This document shows, piece by piece, positions 41,166 to 49,784 of a stretch of 64,000 nt of DNA (its first letter is position 1; every line of letters starts with the position of its first letter). A model generated the notes under the pieces. The model did not search any database, was not told the origin of the DNA, and saw only the letters and a program-made list of their open reading frames with translations. Source of the stretch: Amycolatopsis dendrobii (GTDB taxonomy: Bacteria > Actinomycetota > Actinomycetes > Mycobacteriales > Pseudonocardiaceae); assembly GCF_014145675.1 (NCBI RefSeq), contig NZ_JACGZW010000003.1:248001-312000 (forward strand), written 5' to 3'. The position numbers and the translations under genes were made by a program.

Positions 41166-42083
41166 ATGGACTGGACGATCGAACGCGCGATGCCGGCCGC
41201 GCTGATCCTGGTGCTGGCGCTGGCCTGCTGGTGGCTCGGACGGCGGACCGCCGCCCGGCTGAACCGGGGCAGGCATCCTGAGACCCGGCTGACGTCCGCG
41301 GCGCAGGTCGCGTTGCTGACCAACGGACCGATCCGCGTCGCCGAAACGACGGTCGCCTCGATGCTGGAACGGGAACAGTTGCGCGCGGACTCCGTGGGGC
41401 GGCTGTACCGCACGCCGACCGCACCGTCGGACGCGCTGAGCAGGGAAGCTGCCGAGCTGACCGGCACGGGAGTCGGGGTCGCGACGGTGCTGCGCGGGCT
41501 CGTCGAGGGCGACACGGTCCGCGAGCTGATCGACGACCTCACCAAACGCGGTTTGCTGGTTGACGGCCAGGCGCTGCGGAGAGCATGGAAGTGGACCGCG
41601 ATCGAGGAAGCGGTGCTGGCGGCAGCCGGCGTGGCGGCGTTCGTCGGCGGGCTGAACGGCTATGTGCTGATTTCGGTTCTGCTGCCCGCGTGGTTCGCGT
41701 TCGCCGCGCTGTCCCGTCGCCGGGCGGCCCGGCGGATCCGGCCGACCGACGCCGGCCGCACCGCAGCCGAAGCGGCGTGGCCGGACCAGAGCCTGATCAG
41801 CGGCCTGACCGGGAGCGTCGCGGTCGGCGGGCTGTCGAATCATCCGGATCGCGAACTGCGGATCGCTCTGCTCCGCGGGCTCCCGGCGACCAGGCGGACG
41901 GGGGTGGCCATCGCGGGAGCGGCGGGCGGGTTCGCCGGACCGGCGGGGTACTGGGCCGCCGGGACGGGCTGCGGATCTGGCTGCGGAGGCGGAGCGGGCT
42001 GCGGCTCCGGATGCGGCGGGTCGGGGTGTGGATCCGGTTGCGGAGGCGGTTGCGGCGGCGGATGCGGCGGCGGGAACAGCTGA
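41166..42083 (+). CDS. TIGR04222-type membrane protein with an 8-cysteine Gly/Cys tail (paralogue 1)
   Basis: 305 residues. N-terminal membrane helix (MPAALILVLALACWWLG), a soluble part with AAQVALLTNGPIRVAETTVAS (the paralogues have YLAGG-x-R-x-VDTAIA here), two helices in the middle (AAGVAAFVGGLNGYVLISVLL), then SVAVGGLSNHPDRELRIAL. From about residue 262 the tail is only Gly, Ser, Ala and Cys with eight cysteines (GTGCGSGCGGGAGCGSGC and on), ending GGGNS. GGAGGGGG upstream supports the start (GTG 41163 or ATG 41166). It is the first gene of the DUF692 cluster. TIGR04222 proteins have no known function; the Cys tail is the likely site of modification (inference). Confidence 0.85.
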   Translation: MDWTIERAMPAALILVLALACWWLGRRTAARLNRGRHPETRLTSAAQVALLTNGPIRVAETTVASMLEREQLRADSVGRLYRTPTAPSDALSREAAELTGTGVGVATVLRGLVEGDTVRELIDDLTKRGLLVDGQALRRAWKWTAIEEAVLAAAGVAAFVGGLNGYVLISVLLPAWFAFAALSRRRAARRIRPTDAGRTAAEAAWPDQSLISGLTGSVAVGGLSNHPDRELRIALLRGLPATRRTGVAIAGAAGGFAGPAGYWAAGTGCGSGCGGGAGCGSGCGGSGCGSGCGGGCGGGCGGGNS

Positions 42084-42181
42084 GCCGGGAACGAACCGGA
42101 CATCACGTGCGTCAGTTCTGCCGACAGCCTCCGGCGACCGGCCGGTTAGGGTTCCGGCAACGCTGATACGAGGGGGAAGCC

Positions 42182-43129
42182 GTGGACGAACCGTGGGGCA
42201 TTTCCGGCCCGCAATTCCTGCTGATCTTCGGTCTGGCGCTGGCCGTCGTCCTGCTGGTGCAGATCAGCTGGCCGTCGATCGCGCGGTCCCGGCGACGGAG
42301 CGCGCCCGCGACCGTCGAGGCGCCGCTGCAGCCGGACGTCTACCAGCTCGCGTACCTGGCCGGCGGCTCGGACCGCACGGTGGACACCGCGATCGCGACG
42401 CTGCTGGAACAGGAGCTGCTGCGGGTGAGCAGCAAGGGCAAGCTGAGCGCGATCGGCAAGCGACCGGCTCGCAAGAGGCTGGAACGCGCGGTGCACGACG
42501 CCGCACAGGGCGGAACGGCGACTGTCGCCATGGTGCGCAAGTCGCCGATGGTCCAGCCGGAGGTGGAGAAGATCCGCCAGGACCTCGAACGACGCGGACT
42601 GCTCGTCGCCGGCGACGGGCTGGACGGCTTTCGCGCCGGCATCGTGGCCGGGTACGCCGCGTTGCTGCTGATCGGCATCGTCCGCGCGGTCAACGGCGCG
42701 CAGCTCGACCGGCCGATCGGCGGGCTGATCGGGCTGCTCGTCGTGGCCGGGACCCTGACGCTGATCGCTTACGGGGTCCGCAAGGGCTCGCAGACCTCGC
42801 GCCCGACCGACGCGGGCCACGCGATCGTGGTGCGTGCCCGCGAAGACGCGAAAGCTGCCGAGGAACGGCCTGAGGAGTTCGCTGCGACGAACCGAAGCGG
42901 CAACGGAACGTTGCTCGTCGGTGCGGCGGCAGTGGTCGCGCTCGGCGGTATCGCGCTGTACCCGGACGAGGAAATGAGCACGGCTTTGATCAGCGGCGGC
43001 AGCAGCTGGACCGGGGGTGGCGGGTCGAGCGGCGGGTCGTCCTGCAGCAGCGGTGGTTCCTCGTGCAGCAGCGGGTCTTCGTGCGGCGGAGGCAGCAGTT
43101 GCGGCGGTGGAGGCGGCTGCGGCGGGTAG
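42182..43129 (+). CDS. TIGR04222-type membrane protein with a 5-cysteine tail (paralogue 2)
   Basis: 315 residues. It starts VDEPWGISGPQFLLIFGLAL with a first membrane helix, then DVYQLAYLAGGSDRTVDTAI, IATLLEQELLRVSSKGKLSA, the central helices and LGGIALYPDEEMSTALISGG. The tail from about residue 268 is Ser/Gly-rich with five cysteines (GGSSCSSGGSSCSSGSSC and on), ending GGGGGCGG. The paralogy with the next gene is obvious, as both begin EPWGISGPQFL. The gene is 98 nt after paralogue 1 and 47 nt before paralogue 3. Confidence 0.87.
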   Translation: MDEPWGISGPQFLLIFGLALAVVLLVQISWPSIARSRRRSAPATVEAPLQPDVYQLAYLAGGSDRTVDTAIATLLEQELLRVSSKGKLSAIGKRPARKRLERAVHDAAQGGTATVAMVRKSPMVQPEVEKIRQDLERRGLLVAGDGLDGFRAGIVAGYAALLLIGIVRAVNGAQLDRPIGGLIGLLVVAGTLTLIAYGVRKGSQTSRPTDAGHAIVVRAREDAKAAEERPEEFAATNRSGNGTLLVGAAAVVALGGIALYPDEEMSTALISGGSSWTGGGGSSGGSSCSSGGSSCSSGSSCGGGSSCGGGGGCGG

Positions 43130-43176
43130 CCGCGGCGAGGCGCACGGCCCGCCCGCGGGCCGAGGAGGGAGACGTC

Positions 43177-44004
43177 GTGCACGAGCCGTGGGGGATCTCA
43201 GGCCCGCAGTTCCTGGCGATCTACGGATCTGCGCTGGCCTTGACGCTGGTGGTGCAACTGGGCTGGCCGCTGCTGCGCAAGGCGCCTGCGGACGTGCACC
43301 GTCCGCTCGACGTCTATCAGCTCGCTTACCTCGCGGGCGGTCACCACCGCACCGTCGATACGGCGATCGCGGCGCTGCTGGAGCGTGGGCTGCTGCGGGT
43401 CGACAGCCGGGGCCAGCTCACCGCCGTCTCCAGAACGCCGACCGAACCGGTTGAGCAGGCTGTCCACGCGGCCGTGCGCAATCGGACCCAGACAGCCGCG
43501 ACGCTGCGCGCTAAGGAGACATGTTCCGTACCGGTACGGAACATCAGGAACGAACTGCGCGAGCGCGGCCTGGTCACCTTCGCCTCCGCCGGCTTCGCTA
43601 CGGGAGTTGTTCTGGTCTACGCCGCCCTGTTCGTGGTCGGTCTGGTGCGCTCGGCGAACGGCTCCGCGCTGCATCGGCCGACTGCGGGGTTGAACGTGCT
43701 GCTGGCGGTCACGGCGATTCTTACGGTCCTGGCGGTGACCAGCCGAAAGCGGCCGAAGGCCCGTCTGACCAAGGCCGGCCGCGGGATGGTCGTCGCGGTG
43801 CGGACGGATCCGGCGGCACAGCGGGCACAGTCCGGTGCGCTGCTGGTCGGCGCTGCTTCGCTGGTCGCGCTGGGCGGGTTCGCACAGTACCCGGACCATG
43901 CGACAAGCTTGGCGTTGAGGAGCGGCGCGGGAACGTCGTCCGGCGGCGGCTCGTCGTGCGGTGGTGGCGGTGGATGCGGAGGCGGAGGTGGATGCGGTGG
44001 CTGA
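43177..44004 (+). CDS. TIGR04222-type membrane protein with a 3-cysteine tail (paralogue 3)
   Basis: 275 residues. GTG 43177 has GAGGAGGGAGACGTC upstream and gives VHEPWGISGPQFLAIYGSAL. DVYQLAYLAGGHHRTVDTAI and LGGFAQYPDHATSLALRSG repeat the family blocks. The tail from about residue 246 is SSGGGSSCGGGGGCGGGGGC followed by GG and carries three cysteines. An in-frame 24-bp perfect palindrome lies at 43521-43544, where the sequence differs most from paralogue 2. The last eight bases overlap the start of the DUF692 gene, so the two are translationally coupled. Confidence 0.87.
   Translation: MHEPWGISGPQFLAIYGSALALTLVVQLGWPLLRKAPADVHRPLDVYQLAYLAGGHHRTVDTAIAALLERGLLRVDSRGQLTAVSRTPTEPVEQAVHAAVRNRTQTAATLRAKETCSVPVRNIRNELRERGLVTFASAGFATGVVLVYAALFVVGLVRSANGSALHRPTAGLNVLLAVTAILTVLAVTSRKRPKARLTKAGRGMVVAVRTDPAAQRAQSGALLVGAASLVALGGFAQYPDHATSLALRSGAGTSSGGGSSCGGGGGCGGGGGCGG
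43521..43544. promoter_or_regulatory. 24-bp perfect palindrome inside paralogue 3
   Basis: ATGTTCCGTACC (43521-43532) is followed directly by its exact reverse complement (43533-43544). It lies within codons of paralogue 3. AAGGAG directly upstream plus the ATG also creates an out-of-frame start. A regulator site or cruciform is possible; see findings. Confidence 0.55.
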
Positions 44005-44800
44005 CCGGCTGGGAATCGGCATCGGCTGGCGACCGGAACTCGACCTGTCGATCGCGCGGCTGCCGGGTGTCGACTGGGTCGAGGTGGTCGCGGAGAACCT
44101 GCACGCCCCGCACCTGCCGGAAAGCCTGCTGGCGCTGAAGGATCGCGGGATGCCGGTGCTGCCGCACGCGGTGTCGCTGTCGCTGGGCGGGGCCGAGCCG
44201 CTGGACACCGCGCGCGTGGAGCATCTGGCCGAACTGGCGCGGGCCCTCGACGCGCCGCTGGCCAGCGACCACGTGTGCTTCGTCCGCGCGGGCGGGCTCG
44301 ACTCCGGGCACCTGATGCCGCTGCCGCGCTCGCGCGAGGCGCTGGACGTGCTGGTGGACAACGTCCGGCTCGCACAGTCCATTGTGGACGTACCGTTGGC
44401 GCTGGAGAACATCGCCGCGCTGCTGGAATGGCCGGAAAACGAGCTGAGCGAGGAACAATTCCTCACCGAGCTGACCGAACGGACCGGCTGTCTGCTGATC
44501 GTCGACGTCGCGAACCTGTACGCCAACGCGCGCAACGTGGGCACCGATCCGGCGGCGTTCCTGGACGGGATTCCGTGGGAACGGCTCGCGTACGTGCACA
44601 TGGCGGGCGGTGTCGAACGCGACGGGGTTTATCACGACACGCACGCGCATCCGGTGCTGCCGGAGGTGCTGGAGTTGCTCGCCGAACTGCGCCGGCGCAC
44701 GGATCCGCCGGGCGTTCTCTTGGAGCGCGACGACGACTACCCCACCGATTCCGAACTCGCTGCCGAACTGGTCGCACTGCGGACCGCGGTGACGCTGTGA
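43997..44800 (+). CDS. DUF692 (MNIO) multinuclear iron oxidase
   Basis: 267 residues. Family of TIM-barrel enzymes with two or three irons (MbnB, TglH, ChrH and others) that oxidatively modify cysteine or neighbouring residues of peptides. Candidate metal ligands in order: LPHAVSLSLGG, ASDHVCFVRAG, PLALENIAALL, LIVDVANLYANARN, YVHMAGG, DTHAHPV and LERDDDYP. All the conserved His, Glu, Asp and Asn positions of the family appear kept. GTG 43997 overlaps paralogue 3 by eight bases, and the stop overlaps the next start by four bases. The neighbouring Cys-rich tails are the obvious substrates (inference). Confidence 0.92.
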   Translation: MADRLGIGIGWRPELDLSIARLPGVDWVEVVAENLHAPHLPESLLALKDRGMPVLPHAVSLSLGGAEPLDTARVEHLAELARALDAPLASDHVCFVRAGGLDSGHLMPLPRSREALDVLVDNVRLAQSIVDVPLALENIAALLEWPENELSEEQFLTELTERTGCLLIVDVANLYANARNVGTDPAAFLDGIPWERLAYVHMAGGVERDGVYHDTHAHPVLPEVLELLAELRRRTDPPGVLLERDDDYPTDSELAAELVALRTAVTL

Positions 44801-45123
44801 GCCGGGAAGAACTGGCAGCTCGGCAAGCTGCGCTGCTGGACAGCCTGTTGACCGGGGCCGAGGCACCGTCCGGCTTCGATGCCTCGCGGTTGCGCATCGA
44901 GGCGGACGTCCTGCTCGCCAAGCGACGGCGACTGGTCGCATACCTGCGGCCGGACCTGCCTGAGGCGCTGGGCCCGCGGTATCGGCCGCTTTTCGACACG
45001 TACGCGGCGGAGCGGCCCAAGACGACTTCGATCCGGGCGCGCGAGTATGCCGACGCCTTCGCGGAGTGGCTCATCGCCCGCGGTGACCTGCCTAAACCTC
45101 GGCGCAGGTGGTTTCGGCGCTGA
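44797..45123 (+). CDS. Small partner protein of the DUF692 enzyme (SCO6045-like)
   Basis: 108 residues. DUF692 enzymes normally act with a small partner that binds the substrate. This gene starts at GTG 44797, overlapping the DUF692 stop (GTGA), and encodes a helical, Arg-rich protein: LAARQAALLDSLLTGAE, LLAKRRRLVAYLRPDLPEAL, YRPLFDTYAAERPKTTSIRA, and a basic end PKPRRRWFRR. I do not see the DUF2063 pattern of the Gram-negative partners, so this is a different partner type. The assignment rests mainly on position. Confidence 0.75.
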   Translation: MSREELAARQAALLDSLLTGAEAPSGFDASRLRIEADVLLAKRRRLVAYLRPDLPEALGPRYRPLFDTYAAERPKTTSIRAREYADAFAEWLIARGDLPKPRRRWFRR

Positions 45124-45224
45124 GCCCGTCCGGTTTTTGTCGGTGGTGCTGACTACGCTGACGACATGTCTGGTTACGGCGGTGTTATCCGATCTCTGCC
45201 GAGCCGGGAGGGAGGAAACCTGTC

Positions 45225-46004
45225 GTGAACGGATTCTGGGCCGCGTTGAGCCCGATGCTGCTCGTCTACGTGGCCACCGCCGCGGGTTTGGCGAGCATTT
45301 TGGCCACCGGCAAGGACAAGCTGGCCACCCAGGCGTCCGCGCCGGAGCCGGCCGCCGTGCCGCGCGATGTCTACGACGTCGCATACCTGGCTGGCGGGCG
45401 TCCTCGGCTGGTCGAGGCTGCGATCGCGACGCTGCTCGCGCGCGGCCAGCTGCGAGTCGGGTCGCTGGGCGAGATCGTCGCCGCGGGCCCGCCACCTGCG
45501 TCGCCGCCGCTTGAGCAGGCTGTGCACCAGGCGGCCGGACGCGGTCGCCTCGCATCGTGGGTCGCGCGTTCGTCGGTGCTCAAGCCGGTGATCCGGACGC
45601 TCGAAACCGATCTCGTGCAACGGCGGCTGGTCAGCCGGCGCAGGCCATTGACCGGTCTCGGGTACACGTTGACGGCGGTCGCCCTGGTCGTGCTGGCGGC
45701 CGGGGTGGGACGGCTGGTCTACGACGTGGGCGAGTCTCATCTGAACGCCATGGTGCTGCTTGTCTTCGGCGAGGTCGTATTGACGCTGTGGCTCTGTCTC
45801 GTCGGCAGTCAGCGGATCACCAAGACGTTCGCCGAGCGGAAGGTCAGTTCGCTGCCGCCGACGACTGCGGGTGCGACGGTCCTCGCGCGGGCCCAACAGC
45901 AGGCTGGCGCGGGTGGTAGTGCGGGACCTGCCGAGCTGGTCGCGTTGGGCGGTCTGGCGGCTTATCCGGACAAGCGGGTGACGGGAGGGCTTATGCCGAT
46001 TTAG
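45225..46004 (+). CDS. TIGR04222-type membrane protein without a cysteine tail (paralogue 4)
   Basis: 259 residues. It shares the family blocks DVYDVAYLAGGRPRLVEAAI and LVALGGLAAYPDKRVTGGL with paralogues 1-3, an N-terminal helix (SPMLLVYVATAAGLASIL) and two central helices (LTAVALVVLAAGVGRLVYDV, VLLVFGEVVLTLWLCLVG), but stops at GLMPI, exactly where the others begin the Gly/Cys tail. It lies after the enzyme genes. It could be a scaffold or partner for the tailed forms. GTG 45225 has GGAGGAAACCTGTC upstream. Confidence 0.85.
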   Translation: MNGFWAALSPMLLVYVATAAGLASILATGKDKLATQASAPEPAAVPRDVYDVAYLAGGRPRLVEAAIATLLARGQLRVGSLGEIVAAGPPPASPPLEQAVHQAAGRGRLASWVARSSVLKPVIRTLETDLVQRRLVSRRRPLTGLGYTLTAVALVVLAAGVGRLVYDVGESHLNAMVLLVFGEVVLTLWLCLVGSQRITKTFAERKVSSLPPTTAGATVLARAQQQAGAGGSAGPAELVALGGLAAYPDKRVTGGLMPI

Positions 46005-46255
46005 CCGCGAGCTGGCGCTGCTCACGGGACTGTGGCGGCATCCGCGCGAGGTCCGATGCGGCGCACCCGTACTGGCAGTGCCCACGCGAAACCGACACGG
46101 CACCCGCGAGACCGACCGCGCTCGCCTCAACGGCGAGTCCGCCTCGAGACCGACGCGGCGCTCCTCAGCTGACCGCATCCACCGGACGGGCGCAGCGGCA
46201 GCCACGCAACCGGCGCGGCCACCGACGAAGCTGACGACGCTGAGACCGGCAGCAC

Positions 46256-47623
46256 CTACGAGACCGGCTGAGGCACGACCGGCGACCACACTGCCGTGTC
46301 CGCGCCGGGCCGGTGCGACGGGTGGTCCCAGTGCGGCGGCGCGCCCGGCAGTTCTCCGGCCATCCGCACCCGGGTCATCCGGCCGAAGTCGCTGTCGACC
46401 GTCTCCAGTACGTCCGCGTAGTCCGCTTCGGACGGTTTCGGGTCCTTGCGGCCCAAGGAATCGAGCCACCGTCCGGTGCCGGCCAGGGACAAGCGGGCGT
46501 GCCAGGTGCCACCGTCGGTGGCGGTGCGGCGGATGGCCGTCATGATGGCGGCGGCGGTCAGCCAGCCGGTGGCGTGGTCGAGGGCTTGCGCGGGCAGCGG
46601 TGCCGGAGCGTCGGTGGCGTACTCCTCGGCGATGCCCGACGACATCTGCACGAGGCTGTCGAAGCCGCGGCGACGGGCCCACGGGCCGGTCCAGCCGTAC
46701 GCGGACACGTCGGCGGTCACGAGGCCGGGGCGCAGTTCGGCGAGCTCGTCCGGGCCGAAGCCGATTCGGGCGAGTGCGCCGGGGCGGAAGGTCTGGAGGA
46801 GGACGTCCGCGCGGGCGATGAGCTTCTTCAGCTTCGCGCGGCCGCCTTCGGTGTCGAGCGCGACGAACGCGGAACGCTTGCCCTGGCCGGTGTCCATGGT
46901 CAGGACCGGGATCCGCGGCAGGTGCGCGGCGCCGACGTGCAGCACGTTCGCGCCGTGTGCGGCCAGCACGCGGCCTGCGACGGGTCCGGCGAGCACGTGC
47001 GTCAGTTCCAGCACGCGGACGCCGCCCATCGGGCGGTCCGAGTCGAACAGGGTGCGCTTCGGCGCGTCCCCGATGCGGTTCAGCTCGACCAGCGGCAGTT
47101 CCGCGACAGCCTGGCCCTGCGGGTGCGCCAGCCAGTCCTCGCGCGAGCGCATCAACGCCGCCGCGCCGCCCGCGGTCACCACGGCGGATTCGACCTCTGC
47201 CGTGGTCTTCCCGGCCACGGCCTTGGTCACCGCTTCGCGGGTCGCCGGGACGCCGAGCGCCCAGCAGACCGCTGCCTCGTGCCGTGAGGTGTTGCAGTGC
47301 AGCTTGATCCAGCCGTCGGCGGCGCGGTAGTCGCCCGCGATGCGGCCCCACGGGCTCGGTCCGGGCTCGCCGTCGATGCGCAGCAGGTGCTCGCTGCGGA
47401 ACGCGGCGGCGGCGTGGCGGGTGTCGACCGACACCGTGCCCGGGTCGATGCCGCGCAGCCGCAGCAATTCACCGGCGGACAAGGTGGCCGCGGCGATGCT
47501 CGCGCTTGCCATGGCGGGGACCCGGAAGTGCCCGGGCAGCACGGATTCGTCGCCGGTCAAGGACACGGCGGGCAGCGGTTCCCCGGCGAGCGACTGCCAG
47601 GCTCCGGCGAGTACGTCCTGCAC
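46256..47623 (-). CDS. CaiB/BaiF (class III) CoA-transferase family protein
   Basis: 455 residues. Interlocked-dimer CoA transferases move CoA between carboxylic acids using an Asp. The C-terminal half has the family blocks MGGVRVLELTHVLAGPVAGR, RIPVLTMDTGQGKRSAFVAL (catalytic Asp) and FRPGALARIGFGPDELAELR, VSAYGWTGPWARRRGFDSLV. The first 180 residues also carry a partial CaiB-like unit, AAFRSEHLLRIDGEPGPSPW, which can reflect a duplication. It follows hemQ by six nt on the same strand, so it is cotranscribed with the heme genes, although no metabolic link is obvious. Confidence 0.9.
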   Translation of the reverse strand: MQDVLAGAWQSLAGEPLPAVSLTGDESVLPGHFRVPAMASASIAAATLSAGELLRLRGIDPGTVSVDTRHAAAAFRSEHLLRIDGEPGPSPWGRIAGDYRAADGWIKLHCNTSRHEAAVCWALGVPATREAVTKAVAGKTTAEVESAVVTAGGAAALMRSREDWLAHPQGQAVAELPLVELNRIGDAPKRTLFDSDRPMGGVRVLELTHVLAGPVAGRVLAAHGANVLHVGAAHLPRIPVLTMDTGQGKRSAFVALDTEGGRAKLKKLIARADVLLQTFRPGALARIGFGPDELAELRPGLVTADVSAYGWTGPWARRRGFDSLVQMSSGIAEEYATDAPAPLPAQALDHATGWLTAAAIMTAIRRTATDGGTWHARLSLAGTGRWLDSLGRKDPKPSEADYADVLETVDSDFGRMTRVRMAGELPGAPPHWDHPSHRPGADTAVWSPVVPQPVS

Positions 47624-47629
47624 CGGCGG

Positions 47630-48322
47630 TTACGGCAGAGCCGCGACGAGCTCGGCGGGCGGCACCTTCGTTCCGGTGTAGAACGGGATCTCGACGCGCA
47701 CGTGGCGACGCGCCTCGGTGTTGCGCAAGTGGCGCATCAGGTCGACGATCCGGTGCAGTTCGTCGGCCTCGAAGGCGAGGATCCACTCGTAGTCGCCGAG
47801 CGCGAACGACGCGACGGTGTTGGCGCGCACGTCCGGGTAGTCCCGCGCCTCCTTGCCGTGGTCCGCCAGCATCTTGCGGCGTTCCTCGTCGGGCAGCAAG
47901 TACCAGTCGTAGGACCGGACGAACGGGTACACGCAGATGTACTTCCGCGCCTCCTCGCCGGCCAGGAACGCGGGCACGTGGCTCTTGTTGAACTCGGCGG
48001 GCCGGTGCAGCGCGGTCTGGCTCCAGACCGGCGTGGACGCGCGGCCGAGCGGCGTGCGCCGGAACCCGGTGTAGGCGGCCTGGACCTGCTCGATCTCCTC
48101 GGCGTGCCACCAGATCATGTAGTCCGCGTCAGCCCTGAGGCCCGACACGTCGTAGACGCCCCGGACGACGACGCCCTTGGCCTCGAGCCCGTCGAGGTAC
48201 TCGGCCGTCTCGCGGCCCGCGGCGCCGCGGTCCTCCCCCAACTTCCCCGGTTCGATCCGGAAGACCGACCACGTGGTGTAGCGGATCGTGTCGTTGAGTT
48301 CGTGGTAATTCAGCCGCGCCAT
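47630..48322 (-). CDS. hemQ: Coproheme decarboxylase (HemQ, chlorite dismutase-like)
   Basis: 230 residues. In the coproporphyrin-dependent pathway of Gram-positive bacteria this enzyme decarboxylates coproheme to heme b using hydrogen peroxide. Blocks: [40 protein letters not shown], the conserved reactive-Tyr region [17 protein letters not shown], and the proximal His in [20 protein letters not shown]. Length matches actinobacterial HemQ. Neighbours hemE and hemG on the same strand support the role. Confidence 0.94.
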   Translation of the reverse strand: MARLNYHELNDTIRYTTWSVFRIEPGKLGEDRGAAGRETAEYLDGLEAKGVVVRGVYDVSGLRADADYMIWWHAEEIEQVQAAYTGFRRTPLGRASTPVWSQTALHRPAEFNKSHVPAFLAGEEARKYICVYPFVRSYDWYLLPDEERRKMLADHGKEARDYPDVRANTVASFALGDYEWILAFEADELHRIVDLMRHLRNTEARRHVRVEIPFYTGTKVPPAELVAALP

Positions 48323-48368
48323 GACTCCATCCTGGCACTTCCGGTCCGGCGATCGCCATGGGGCTCCG

Positions 48369-49784
48369 TCACACGAAGAGCTGCTCCGCGATCCGGCGGG
48401 CAGCGGCATCGGCCGTGGCCACGCACGCCGGCAGGCCGACGCCGTGCAGCGTGGCGCCCGCCACGGCAAGGCCCGGGACATCCGCCACTGCCGTCTCGAT
48501 CCGCGTCACCCGCTCCAGGTGCCCGGTGCCGTACTGCGGGAGGCCGCCGCCCCAGCGGGTCACCAGCGTGTCAATCGGCTTCGCGGTGACGCCGGCGAGG
48601 CGAGCCAGGTCCGCGCGGACCGCCTCGACCAGGGAATCGTCGTCGCCGTTCAACGCGCCGGGCTCGCCGAACCGGCCCACCGAACCGCGCACCAGCACCG
48701 GTCCGGCGTCGCCGAGGTGAGCCCACTTGTTCGACGAAAACGTGAACGCCTTGGCCGCGTACGGCACGCCTTCCGCGTCCCGCTCCCCCGCGCCGATGAG
48801 GATTCCGGACGCGTCAGGCAGCTCCGTGCCGGGCGGGAACGCGAACGCGACGACCGCCATCGACGCCAGTTCGACCTCGCCGAACGCGGTCGAAGCCGCC
48901 GGGGCTACGCCGTCGAGCAGTTTCCGGGCGGCCGGTGCGGGCACTGCGAGCAGCACCGCGTCCGCGTCCACCGGGCTGTCGGCAGGCGCGTGCGCTGGCG
49001 CGGCAGCACCGAATTCGAGACGCCAGCCGGACGGCGTCCGCGTCAGCGCGCGGACCGTTGACGAAGTGCGCAGCTCAGCGCCGGAAAGCTCCAGCAACCG
49101 GTCGAGCAAGCCCCGCAAGCCGCCGGTGAGACTGCCGAAAACCGGTGCGGTGCCCGGCGTTTGCGTTTTCGGCAGCAGCGACGACGCGGCCTCGGTGAGC
49201 GAACCCGCTCCGCCCTCGATCGCGTTGGCCAGGCCGGGCATCGTCGCGCGGAGGCCGAGACCGTCGGCACCGCCCGCGTAAACGCCGCCCAGCAACGGGT
49301 CGACCAGCCGGTCCACCAGTTCGTCGCCGAAGCGCGTGCGCAGCAGCGGCCCGAGCGGCACATCGCCTTCGCCCAGGTCGACCGGGCCGAGCGAACGTTC
49401 TTTCTCGACCGCGCTGCGGCCGTCTTCGGACAGCACGCCCGCGACCGAGTCCGCGGACGCCGGGACTCCCATCACGGTGCCGGGCGGCAGGCTCTGCACC
49501 GAACCGCCGGCGTGGATTTTGGCGCGCGCCTTCGTCGGATGCACCAGGCGATCGGCGAGGCCGACCTCCTCCACCAGCGAAACCACCTCGGGCCGCCGGG
49601 CGAGGAACGCTTCGGCCCCGACGTCGTAGCTGACTCCGCCGACCTCCGCCGTGCGCAGCTTCCCGCCGATCGAGGCCGTGCTCTCGAAGACGGTGATCGT
49701 GACCCGGTCGCCGAGCAGCCGGCGCACCCGGTACGCCGCGGCCAGCCCGGAGATCCCGCCGCCGACGACCGCGACGTGTTTCAC
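48369..49784 (-). CDS. hemG: Coproporphyrinogen/protoporphyrinogen oxidase (HemY/CgoX)
   Basis: 471 residues, FAD-dependent oxidase aromatising the porphyrinogen ring. FAD motif [20 protein letters not shown] at the N-terminus, then [20 protein letters not shown] and [20 protein letters not shown]-terminal [20 protein letters not shown]. In this lineage it oxidises coproporphyrinogen III rather than protoporphyrinogen IX (established for actinobacteria). GTG 49784 overlaps the hemE stop (GTGA), so the two are translationally coupled. Confidence 0.94.
   Translation of the reverse strand: MKHVAVVGGGISGLAAAYRVRRLLGDRVTITVFESTASIGGKLRTAEVGGVSYDVGAEAFLARRPEVVSLVEEVGLADRLVHPTKARAKIHAGGSVQSLPPGTVMGVPASADSVAGVLSEDGRSAVEKERSLGPVDLGEGDVPLGPLLRTRFGDELVDRLVDPLLGGVYAGGADGLGLRATMPGLANAIEGGAGSLTEAASSLLPKTQTPGTAPVFGSLTGGLRGLLDRLLELSGAELRTSSTVRALTRTPSGWRLEFGAAAPAHAPADSPVDADAVLLAVPAPAARKLLDGVAPAASTAFGEVELASMAVVAFAFPPGTELPDASGILIGAGERDAEGVPYAAKAFTFSSNKWAHLGDAGPVLVRGSVGRFGEPGALNGDDDSLVEAVRADLARLAGVTAKPIDTLVTRWGGGLPQYGTGHLERVTRIETAVADVPGLAVAGATLHGVGLPACVATADAAARRIAEQLFV

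Noticed and set aside
43063..43176. Longer upstream start for TIGR04222 paralogue 3
   Set aside because: It would place the start within the Cys tail codons of paralogue 2 in another frame; GTG 43177 has a clear ribosome site and matches paralogue 2.
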